The notes beneath the pieces are model-generated. The model made no database searches, had not been told where the DNA came from, and worked only from the letters and a program-made list of their open reading frames with translations. From Flavobacteriaceae bacterium (GTDB taxonomy: Bacteria > Bacteroidota > Bacteroidia > Flavobacteriales > Flavobacteriaceae): DNA of 64,000 bases. Of the stretch, positions 36,275-44,094 are shown in pieces. The stretch is taken from NCBI GenBank assembly GCA_029243385.1, contig JAQWSC010000004.1:148910-212909 (forward strand). The letters are read 5' to 3'. A program made the position numbers and the translations under genes. Every line of letters begins with the position of its first letter. Position 1 is the stretch's first letter.

Positions 36275-38437
36275 TTATAAGTTATCGTTTATAAATTTCG
36301 TCATTTTTGTAAAAAGGTGCAAACGGGTGTTTCCGCCATAAATCCCATGGTTTCGATCGGGATAAATCATCCATTCAAAATCTTTATTGGCCTGAATAAG
36401 CCCTTCAACCATTCGCATGGTATTTTGAACATGTACATTATCATCTCCTGATCCATGAACCAATAGAAATTTTCCTTTTAACAGCTCTGGGTAATTCAAA
36501 GGCGAGTTATCGTCATATCCCGATGGATTTTCTTGGGGAGTTCGCATAAATCGCTCGGTGTATATGGTGTCGTAAAATCGCCAACTCGTGACGGGAGCTA
36601 CTGCAATAGCCATCGAGAACACTTCATTACCTTTTAACAAGCAGTTGGTGGCCATGTGACCTCCAAAACTCCAACCCCATATTCCGATTCTGTTTTTATC
36701 AACGTAAGACAGGTTGCCTACTTGCCTAGCCGCTTCAATTTGATCTTCTGTTTCTAATTTTACCAAGTTCAAATAGGTTGATTTTTTAAATGCAGCTCCT
36801 TTATAACCCGTTCCTCTTCCGTCCACACAAACCACTATATATCCTTGTTGAGTCAGCATTTGGTGCCAGGTATTGTACGAGTCGAACCATTGATCTGCCA
36901 CCTTCTGAGAGCCTGGCCCTGAATATTGAAACATCAATACAGGATACTTTTTGGAGGGATCAAAATCAGCAGGACGCAACATCCACATATTAAGCGATTC
37001 ACCGTTGACACTAAGCGTCGAAAATTCTTTGGATTGCCAACAAAATTTTTGAGCAACCTCAGACAATAAACGATTGTCTTGAATGGTTAATAATGGAGCT
37101 CCATCTGTTGCCGAATTCAATGAATAAATAGGCGGAGTAATCGCAGTCGAATAGGTGTTTATATATACCGAAAAATTGGCGCTAAATGCCGCATGATGTG
37201 TTCCTAGTGACTTCGAAAGCTGTCGCTTATCAGTTCCGTTAATTTTAATAGAGTATACATCTCTATAAATCGAACCGCACTCTACCGACTGATAAAAAAT
37301 ACGATGGGAATTTGAATCATATCCATAATAATCCGTTACTTCCCAGGCTCCTTTTGTAATTTGATTGATTAATTTTCCTTGCTTCGAATAATGATACAAA
37401 TGATTAAAACCATCGCTTTCACTTGACCAAATAAAACTGTGATCCTTCAAAAAGGTAAGATTATCATGAACATCTACATAGACTTTGTCTGATTCTTGAA
37501 GCACTTCCTTTACTGAGCCCTTTTGAACATTGACATACAACAGCCTTAAATCGTTTTGATGTCTATTCAGTGTTTGCACGCTGAGAAGATTTGCGTCATT
37601 TGTAAATTGCACTCTTGGAATATAATAGGCATTTTCGAGTGAAATGATTTTGGTGTGTTCTTGGGATAAATCATACACATGAAGACTCACAACGGAATTA
37701 TCCTCTCCTGCCTTAGGATATCGAAAAACTTGTTGGGTTTGATACAATTGATCGCCGTACAAATCCATAGAAAAAACAGGCACATCTGATTCATCAAAAC
37801 GTAAAAATGCAAGATGGGTTCCTTTAGAGTTCCAATGAAATGCCCGAACAAACGAAAACTCTTCCTCATAAACCCAATCCGTAATACCGTTAATGATATA
37901 ATTGTTACCATCGGAGGTAACTTGGGTAAGGGCCCCAGATTGAAGGTCTTTGATAAACAAATTTCGATTGTGTACATAGGCAACTTTCGATCCATCAGGG
38001 GAAAATTTGGGCTCTTGAATAAGGTCTTGAGAAACAGAAGTCACTGTTTTTGCAGCAATATCATACACATAATAAATCGCTTTTTTGGAGCGTCTATAAA
38101 TTGGTATTCGCTGGGTTTCCAATAGTACTTTTGACTCATCATCGCTAAAATCATACGCTGAAAACCATGAAATTTCATCCAAATCCAAAGAGTTTACAAT
38201 TGTATTTGTTTTTTGAAGGTTCTGATACGAGTATTGATCCAATGAAGTAGAACGCGAATTTCTATCATAATTAAGAACCGTATAATGGTGCCCGTCATTC
38301 ATAGAATGAATTTGATCCAAACGCTCTATCCTAAATGTGCTATCATAAAGATTTTGAAGGGATATTTTTTGTTGTGAAAAGCAGGTAACTCCAATCATTA
38401 GAACTAGAGTGAAAAATGAGCTTTTGCGTCTTAGCAT
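36275..38437 (-). CDS. Dipeptidyl peptidase IV, S9B family
   Basis: A 720-residue secreted serine peptidase that releases X-Pro or X-Ala dipeptides. It has a signal peptide (about 1-22), an eight-bladed propeller (about 50-470) with the substrate-anchoring double Glu in WVYEEEFSF, and an alpha/beta-hydrolase domain. The triad is Ser590 in GWSFGG, Asp in GSGDDNVH (about 665-666) and His687 in DRNHG. It would act in the periplasm and feed the downstream peptide transporter. Confidence 0.95.
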   Translation of the reverse strand: MLRRKSSFFTLVLMIGVTCFSQQKISLQNLYDSTFRIERLDQIHSMNDGHHYTVLNYDRNSRSTSLDQYSYQNLQKTNTIVNSLDLDEISWFSAYDFSDDESKVLLETQRIPIYRRSKKAIYYVYDIAAKTVTSVSQDLIQEPKFSPDGSKVAYVHNRNLFIKDLQSGALTQVTSDGNNYIINGITDWVYEEEFSFVRAFHWNSKGTHLAFLRFDESDVPVFSMDLYGDQLYQTQQVFRYPKAGEDNSVVSLHVYDLSQEHTKIISLENAYYIPRVQFTNDANLLSVQTLNRHQNDLRLLYVNVQKGSVKEVLQESDKVYVDVHDNLTFLKDHSFIWSSESDGFNHLYHYSKQGKLINQITKGAWEVTDYYGYDSNSHRIFYQSVECGSIYRDVYSIKINGTDKRQLSKSLGTHHAAFSANFSVYINTYSTAITPPIYSLNSATDGAPLLTIQDNRLLSEVAQKFCWQSKEFSTLSVNGESLNMWMLRPADFDPSKKYPVLMFQYSGPGSQKVADQWFDSYNTWHQMLTQQGYIVVCVDGRGTGYKGAAFKKSTYLNLVKLETEDQIEAARQVGNLSYVDKNRIGIWGWSFGGHMATNCLLKGNEVFSMAIAVAPVTSWRFYDTIYTERFMRTPQENPSGYDDNSPLNYPELLKGKFLLVHGSGDDNVHVQNTMRMVEGLIQANKDFEWMIYPDRNHGIYGGNTRLHLFTKMTKFINDNL

Positions 38438-38491
38438 GCTATGGGGTTTTTGATAATTTCGTAAAAATAATAGAATAATATGTGATTTACC

Positions 38492-38507
38492 TAATGTTTT
38501 AACATTA
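38492..38507. promoter_or_regulatory. Palindrome TAATGTT-TT-AACATTA between dppIV and HMG-CoA reductase
   Basis: A perfect 7-bp inverted repeat with a 2-nt centre in the 169-bp divergent region. It could be an operator. It is all A/T-rich, so chance occurrence is not negligible. Confidence 0.3.
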
Positions 38508-38594
38508 AATAATGAGTTATTTATAATATTTCATCAAAATATATACGATTCAGAAAGTCAAAACTAGAATGTATGAGGTGCACGATAGAATCTT

Positions 38595-38602
38595 TATCTT
38601 TG
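38595..38602 (+). promoter_or_regulatory. -7 promoter box TATCTTTG directly before the HMG-CoA reductase ATG
   Basis: TATCTTTG ends 4 nt before the ATG at 38607. Transcription would start at or within a few bases of the start codon, so the mRNA should be leaderless or nearly so. Confidence 0.55.
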
Positions 38603-38606
38603 TAAA

Positions 38607-39944
38607 ATGAAAGAAAAAGAAAATCAATCCAATAAATGGGTTAAAGGGTTTTCAAAGTTGTCCAAAGATGAAAAAATTGATTGGGTAACCACTCGTTATT
38701 TTCACTCGCCCGACAGTGCTAAAAAATTATTGGAAGATTATTGGAATAAAGATAGTCAGCTTCAATTATTACACGATGAGTTTATTGAAAATGCTGTTTC
38801 TAATTTTTACCTTCCTTTGGGTGTAGCACCCAATTTTATTATCAATCAACAGGCATATACCATTCCTATGGCCACAGAAGAAAGCTCTGTTTTGGCTGCT
38901 GCTGGAAAGTCGGCAAAGTTTTGGGCAAGTCGCGGAGGGTTTTCCACCAAAATCATAGGAACCGAAAAAATTGGACATGTACATTTTATGTTTGCCGGAG
39001 AAGCGCATAAAATTTCTGATTTTATTGAAAATATTAAACCTGTTTTGCATTCTGACACAGACTCAATTACCACCAACATGCGTGCACGCGGAGGTGGAAT
39101 TACAACTATTGAGCTTTGCGATAAAACCGATCAACTTGCGAATTATTTTCAACTGCATGTTTCTTTTGAAACCATAGATTCCATGGGAGCCAACTTTATC
39201 AACTCCTGTTTGGAACAATTTGGCGACACCATTAAACGGGAAGCAATACGTTACGCACCTTTTTCAGACGAAGAAAAAAATATTGAAATAGTAATGTGTA
39301 TTTTATCAAATCACGTTCCTCGTTGTTTGGTTCGTGCAGAAGTAAGTTGCCCTGTTGAAGAAATGAACGAGGATAAGGAATTGAGCCCACAGGCTTTTTG
39401 TGAAAAATTCATTCGAGCCATCGATATTGCCAACGCCGATATTCATCGAGCTGTGACACACAACAAAGGGGTAATGAACGGAGTAGATGCTGTCGTCATT
39501 GCAACAGGAAATGACTTTAGAGCTGTTGAAGCAGGTGCTCATGCGTTTGCATCGTCAACAGGAAATTACAAAAGCCTGACACATGCAACCATTGAAAATG
39601 GTGTGTTTCGATATTGGATTGATATTCCATTGGCTTTGGGAACCGTTGGTGGAATTACTAAGCTTCACCCCATGGTGCAATGGAGTTTGGACCTTCTAGG
39701 CAATCCAACAGCAAAGCAACTAATGGAAGTTGTGGCTGTTGCTGGATTGGCTCAAAATTTTGCAGCAATCCGATCGCTAATTACGTCAGGAATTCAAAAA
39801 GGGCATATGAAAATGCATCTGATGAATATTTTAAATCAATTCAAAGCGAGTAAAACAGAAAAACAACAACTTATTGACCATTTTAAAAATCATACGGTGT
39901 CGTTTAGTGCGGTAGAAAATGAACTCTTGAAAATCCGTTCTTAA
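38607..39944 (+). CDS. Hydroxymethylglutaryl-CoA reductase, class II type
   Basis: A 445-residue HMG-CoA reductase that makes (or oxidises) mevalonate. Key segments are LPLGVAPNF (with the substrate-binding region), DSMGANFINSCLE, NDFRAVEAGAHAF and PLALGTVGGIT. Length and the absence of a membrane part fit the bacterial class II group. Flavobacteria use the mevalonate pathway for isoprenoids, and a GHMP kinase follows after 5 nt, so a biosynthetic role is likely. A -7 box lies 4 nt before the ATG. Confidence 0.92.
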   Translation: MKEKENQSNKWVKGFSKLSKDEKIDWVTTRYFHSPDSAKKLLEDYWNKDSQLQLLHDEFIENAVSNFYLPLGVAPNFIINQQAYTIPMATEESSVLAAAGKSAKFWASRGGFSTKIIGTEKIGHVHFMFAGEAHKISDFIENIKPVLHSDTDSITTNMRARGGGITTIELCDKTDQLANYFQLHVSFETIDSMGANFINSCLEQFGDTIKREAIRYAPFSDEEKNIEIVMCILSNHVPRCLVRAEVSCPVEEMNEDKELSPQAFCEKFIRAIDIANADIHRAVTHNKGVMNGVDAVVIATGNDFRAVEAGAHAFASSTGNYKSLTHATIENGVFRYWIDIPLALGTVGGITKLHPMVQWSLDLLGNPTAKQLMEVVAVAGLAQNFAAIRSLITSGIQKGHMKMHLMNILNQFKASKTEKQQLIDHFKNHTVSFSAVENELLKIRS

Positions 39945-39949
39945 TATAC

Positions 39950-40849
39950 ATGAAGACTTCTTTTTACAGTGCTGGGAAACTATTGATTACAGGTGAATAT
40001 GCCGTCTTGGATGGTGCTTATGCACTAGCAATCCCCACTCGATTTGGGCAAACGCTCAGTGTTATGGAAACCTCATCGGGCTCTATTGATTGGAAGAGTT
40101 TTGATGTTGACCAACACTGTTGGTTGGAAGCGTCATTTTCTGTTAATACACTGGAGTTGAGGTCTGAACACACCGAAGAATCAGAAAATTTAGGCAAATT
40201 GTTACAGCTTGCTCAAAAGCTCAATCCTGCTTTTTTGAAACACTGTGACGGACTTAAAGTTGAAACACATTTGCAATTTTCTCGCAAATGGGGACTGGGA
40301 AGCTCATCAACTTTACTAAACAATATTGCACAATGGGCGGCAATTGATCCCTACCAACTTCTTAAAAATCGTTTTTCAGGAAGCGGCTATGATATTGCTT
40401 GTGCAGGATCCAAACAACCTATTTTATACCGAATCAAAAAAGGGATTCCTGAAATAAGCCCCATCGATTTTAACCCTTCTTTTAAAGACAATCTTTATTT
40501 TGTGTATCTCAACAAAAAACAAAACTCACTATCGGCAGTTGTAAACTATAAAAAAACCAAGCCCAACAAAAAATTAACAGATGAAATAAGTCTGTTGGCG
40601 CAATCAATTGCTGAAGCTTCCACTCTTTTCGAATTTGAAAAGCTCATAAAAATTCACGAGTCTGTTGTCAGTAAGTTGATTGGACAAAAGCCTGTTCAAC
40701 AAGAATTGTTTTCAGACTTTACAGGAACCGTAAAAAGTTTAGGAGCATGGGGAGGAGATTTTGCTTTAGCAACTGGCAGCGACAATGTTGCTGCTTATTT
40801 TGAATCCAAAGGCTATACTACGGTAATACCTTTCTCGGATATGATTTAA
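39950..40849 (+). CDS. GHMP family kinase, probably mevalonate pathway
   Basis: A 299-residue GHMP kinase. The N-terminus SAGKLLITGEYAVLDGAYALAIP is typical of mevalonate and phosphomevalonate kinases. The phosphate-binding loop is WGLGSSSTL (about 112-120), and a late GAWGGDFAL block fits the third motif. The exact substrate (mevalonate or phosphomevalonate) cannot be fixed from sequence; pairing with HMG-CoA reductase supports this pathway. The last bases overlap the stop of the convergent sensor kinase. Confidence 0.85.
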   Translation: MKTSFYSAGKLLITGEYAVLDGAYALAIPTRFGQTLSVMETSSGSIDWKSFDVDQHCWLEASFSVNTLELRSEHTEESENLGKLLQLAQKLNPAFLKHCDGLKVETHLQFSRKWGLGSSSTLLNNIAQWAAIDPYQLLKNRFSGSGYDIACAGSKQPILYRIKKGIPEISPIDFNPSFKDNLYFVYLNKKQNSLSAVVNYKKTKPNKKLTDEISLLAQSIAEASTLFEFEKLIKIHESVVSKLIGQKPVQQELFSDFTGTVKSLGAWGGDFALATGSDNVAAYFESKGYTTVIPFSDMI

Positions 40850-43174
40850 TTATCAGGGATATAATTAATTGGAATTCCTATAACAACTAGAGTGCCTGTT
40901 GGTTGATTTTTCTCGTCATACAAATCTTCTATTTTGAAAAAAAACTGCCCTTCATTTTGAAAATTTAAAAGTTTTATTCGTTCGTTTAGTATAGTGGTTG
41001 CAAACGACTGGTGAGTACTTTGATACATTTTTTTTCTTTTCTCTGCAGCTTCTCTTCCAATGCCATTATCTCTAATATGACAATTCAAATATCCGTCTTC
41101 GAAAAAAAAGTGAATGGTAATTTTCTTTTCTTTTTTACTAGACATGAGACCATGAAGGATAGCGTTCTCTACAATCGGCTGAAGTATCATGCAGGGCAGG
41201 TATATAAAACTACTCACAATCGGTTTTTGAACAGTAATTGTTAAATCAATATTTGAATCCAAACGGAGACTTTGAAGGGATACATAATTTTTAAGGTATT
41301 CTATTTCTTTGGCAAGGGTAATTTGTTCAGAACTACCCATTTCAATCGTATGTCGAATAAGTTTTGAAAAAGCACCCAAATAATTATTGAACGCTTTTTC
41401 TCCCTGAAGAACCATGGCTGATTGTAGTCCATTGAGTGCATTAAAAATGAAATGAGGATTCATTTGAGCCCGATAAGCGCGCAATTCTAAATTAGAAATT
41501 TGCAATTGCCGATCTCTATTAATTTTCAAAACAGTCGCTTCAAAATAAAACCATAGATACAGAATCAAAGCTATCAGTAAAAAAACCGCTAAAATAAACC
41601 ACCATTGAAAATAAAACGGATATGGAACATTTATTGTATAAGTAAGGGTGTTTTGTGAAGGACTTCCTAATTCTGATGTACCTCTGACCTCAAGGGTATA
41701 TTTTCCTGACTGCAAACCGTATAGTTTAACTGTAGAATCAGCGTCCAACAGTATCCATTCGGGCGACAAGCTTGAAATTCGGTAAAAAATGTTATTTAAT
41801 TTAGGAAAAATTAAATCATTCATCGCAAATGAAAAAAACAAGCTACTATAAGCGTTGGGAAGATCGATAGTTTGATAATTTTCAAAATTAGAGGTAGTTG
41901 AAAAAAACTCTCCACGGTTTTGGTCATAAAATTTCAAATCAACGGGATATACAGCGTAGCTCAATAATGGGCGATTGACCTGAGTAGGATCAAAAGAAAC
42001 AAGGCCTTTTGTAGTACCTGCATAAAAAAGAGAATCAGAAACTTTATGAAGCGAGTTTACACTAAAATCATCATCCAACAAACCTTCATTTTTATGAAAA
42101 TTTTGAATGTTATCAGTTAATTTGTGAATTTTACTCAACCCCTTTGAAGTGGTAATCCATATAAATTGGTTGGACTCTTGAATTCCTCCAACTATATCAT
42201 CAGACAATCCTTTGACTTGATCAAAATGTTTGATAACTGAAAGTGTTTGATGATCAATTTTAAAAAGTCCGTTATTACTTCCAGCCCATAAAAACCCATC
42301 ATTGCCAATAAATAGCGTAGAAAAATTCATTTGATTGGGGAAAGAAGAGTAGTTGTTTGAATTCAAAAAACTAGTTTTTTGATTCTTCTTATCAATTCTA
42401 TGCAAACCTGCTACAGAAGCTATCCAAAAATAATTATCAGTTTTAACAGTGTCAAATATAGAAAGGCCTCTAAAATCAAAATCAGGTACAATTGTATTTT
42501 CACCTTTAAAGGCATGGGAATTAATATCAAACGAGTATAATCCTCCTAAACATCCAAGATACAATTGATTTTTATTTTTTGGGGATAAATGAATGAATTT
42601 GATTATTCGATTTCGCAATAAGAGTATTGTCTCTAGAACCTATAATTTTCGTGCTAAATTCATATGAGTATTGGGATTGTGTATTATGGTAGATAAGCTG
42701 ATCGTTTGAAGCACTAAGTTCTACAATATATCCCAATTGGGTGCCAAAATAAATATTGCCATTGGCAAGTTGAGTAACCGAATTGGGAATTAATAAAGAT
42801 TGATTCTCAGGATTAGTCAATTTATAACTAACCACTTTTTGTGTTCTTTTATTAAATTTTCGAATATCGGTGTCCGATAAAACCCAGATATTCCCTGACC
42901 CATCTTCATATAAAGAGGTGTAATTCTTGATGTCAATAATTTCATCAGGTGCTGTTTTTAATGAATAAAAGAAAGTGTGTGTTCCTAGCTCATGAACCAG
43001 TCCATTGTGTGTTGTGTACCATAAAAATCCGTCTTGATCTTCAATGATTTTTATGGGAATATTATACTTTGCGTCGTAAGAAGTTATATTGAAACTTTGA
43101 GAAACATACTCTTGAGAAACCAGAGGTTGAAGCACAAATAACAGCAGTAGCTCTACAAAAAAAATTCTTTTAAT
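40846..43174 (-). pseudogene. LytS-type sensor histidine kinase with beta-propeller input, frameshifted and lacking an ATG
   Basis: Two minus-strand frames join into one kinase. The first part (from 43135 or 43174) has propeller repeats such as DQDGFLWYTTHNGLV and DGSGNIWVLSD. It stops at 42572, while the rest continues in the +1 frame at C4A6 (42578-42587), where dropping one base restores FIPKNKNQLYLG. The second part has more propeller blades, a Y_Y_Y domain, a membrane helix and a His_kinase domain: MNPHFIFNAL with the phospho-His, VENAILHG and DNGIGR. Upstream of the GTG at 43135 the frame reads KRIFFVELLLLFV, a signal peptide, but its first codon is ATT. No LytTR response regulator is nearby. 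Mutation or sequencing error. Confidence 0.8.
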
Positions 43175-43189
43175 GAGGAAAAAATAAAC

Positions 43190-43206
43190 TTTGGCACGAT
43201 TAATGT
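43190..43206 (+). promoter_or_regulatory. Sigma-54-like promoter (TTTGGCACGATTAATGT)
   Basis: It shares 15 of the first 16 bases with the groES box at 16441. GG at 43193-43194 is followed by 10 nt and G at 43205, the -24/-12 spacing. No plus-strand protein gene follows; a terminator hairpin ends at 43291, so it may drive a small RNA starting near 43217. Confidence 0.5.
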
Positions 43207-43216
43207 ATTATGTTAT

Positions 43217-43291
43217 ATAGATTTCATAATATTTTTGGTTAGTTATTGTTTGCACCTGCGTTTGTCTCAAAGAATGCAGGTGCTTTTTTTT
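43217..43291 (+). ncRNA. Candidate small RNA with its own promoter and terminator
   Basis: About 75 nt lie between a sigma-54-like promoter and an intrinsic terminator, with no open frame of note. The 5' part is A/T-rich and unpaired-looking. The 3' part is a hairpin, GCACCTGC and GCAGGTGC, with a 16-nt loop, followed by eight T. Both ends are inferred, and no known RNA family is recognised. Confidence 0.4.
43252..43291 (+). terminator. Intrinsic terminator of the candidate small RNA
   Basis: GCACCTGC (43252-43259) pairs perfectly with GCAGGTGC (43276-43283), followed by T8 (43284-43291). No coding gene on this strand precedes it for more than 2 kb. Confidence 0.75.
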
Positions 43292-43517
43292 GCCCAAGAC
43301 CTTAGTCATTATAAAATTATACAACAAAATCTTAGAAGAACTACCCAATTAAATTCGCGTATCTACCCTTAAATGTATCAAAAAACTATTCTAAAAACAA
43401 AAAAAGCCCTCCATTTTAAAGGAAAGCTTCTCATTGGTTCTTCTACGAACCTCTTATAAGCTATAAACTTATAAGCAACACAACACTTTTAAGGTTTTGC
43501 TATTTGCAAAACTTTTG
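43292..43517. other. Gene-free stretch between the small-RNA terminator and tRNA-Asp
   Basis: No credible coding frame is seen. It holds the minus-strand terminator at 43399-43428, a small hairpin GGTTC-TTCTAC-GAACC (43437-43452), and two copies of the self-complementary octamer CTTATAAG (43453-43460 and 43468-43475). 43292-43398 shows nothing recognisable. Confidence 0.6.
43399..43428 (-). terminator. Intrinsic terminator downstream of tRNA-Asp
   Basis: On the minus strand AGCTTTCC pairs with GGAGGGCT (two G-U pairs) around an 8-nt loop, followed by seven T. It lies 90 nt past the end of the tRNA and would end a transcript containing tRNA-Asp and perhaps trxA. Confidence 0.7.
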
Positions 43518-43591
43518 CGGTCTGGACGGGACTCGAACCCGCGACCCCCTGCGTGACAGGCAGGTATTCTAACCAGCTGAACTACCAGACC
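43518..43591 (-). tRNA. tRNA-Asp (anticodon GTC)
   Basis: A 74-nt cloverleaf. The acceptor stem GGTCTGG pairs with CCAGACC, with discriminator G. The anticodon arm CTGCCTGTCACGCAG reads GTC, and the T-arm is GCGGGTTCGAGTCCCGT. The 3' CCA is not encoded (CAA follows), so it must be added by the nucleotidyltransferase. It lies 82 nt downstream of trxA on the same strand. Confidence 0.97.
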
Positions 43592-43673
43592 GTTAGCGTT
43601 TAGCGATTGCAAATATACACTCGTTTTTTGTTTAAACAAGTATTTTTTTTGGGTTACCTCAAAAAAATAAAAC

Positions 43674-43991
43674 CTACAATGCAGCATCCAATGCTTCGGC
43701 ATATACATTTTTGGGAGAAACGCCTACTTGACGACCGATCAATTCGCCACCTTTAAAAATCAAAACCGTAGGGATGTTTCTAACACCGTATTTTGCAGCA
43801 AACTCCTGATTGGCATCTACGTCCATTTTTCCAACTACTGCTTTTCCCTCATAGTCGTTGCTCAATTCGTCGATAATGGGACCCACCATTCGACACGGTC
43901 CGCACCAGGCAGCCCAAAAGTCAACCATTACGGGTTTGTCGGATTGTAGCACAACTTCTTCAAAGGTTGCGTCTGTAATTTCTAAAGCCAT
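43674..43991 (-). CDS. trxA: Thioredoxin
   Basis: A 105-residue classical thioredoxin. The active site is WCGPC (Cys30 and Cys33) in VDFWAAWCGPCRMVGP, the cis-proline loop is RNIPTVLIFKGGE, and the buried Asp is in VMVDFW. It is cytoplasmic, with no signal peptide, and reduces protein disulfides with thioredoxin reductase. It is upstream of tRNA-Asp, and dnaE follows on the other side, all on the minus strand. Confidence 0.98.
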   Translation of the reverse strand: MALEITDATFEEVVLQSDKPVMVDFWAAWCGPCRMVGPIIDELSNDYEGKAVVGKMDVDANQEFAAKYGVRNIPTVLIFKGGELIGRQVGVSPKNVYAEALDAAL

Positions 43992-44017
43992 ATTAAGTAA
44001 TTTTAAATTTTCTAATA

Positions 44018-44025
44018 CAAAAATA
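44018..44025 (-). promoter_or_regulatory. -7 promoter box TATTTTTG for trxA
   Basis: On the minus strand TATTTTTG matches TAnnTTTG and ends 26 nt before the ATG at 43991. No TTG is seen at the usual distance. Confidence 0.45.
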
Positions 44026-44094
44026 CATTTTATTTGTTTGCAGTTAATGCATCGCCATTGTTTTTATGAATCAATTCATAAAATTAAGTGATGA

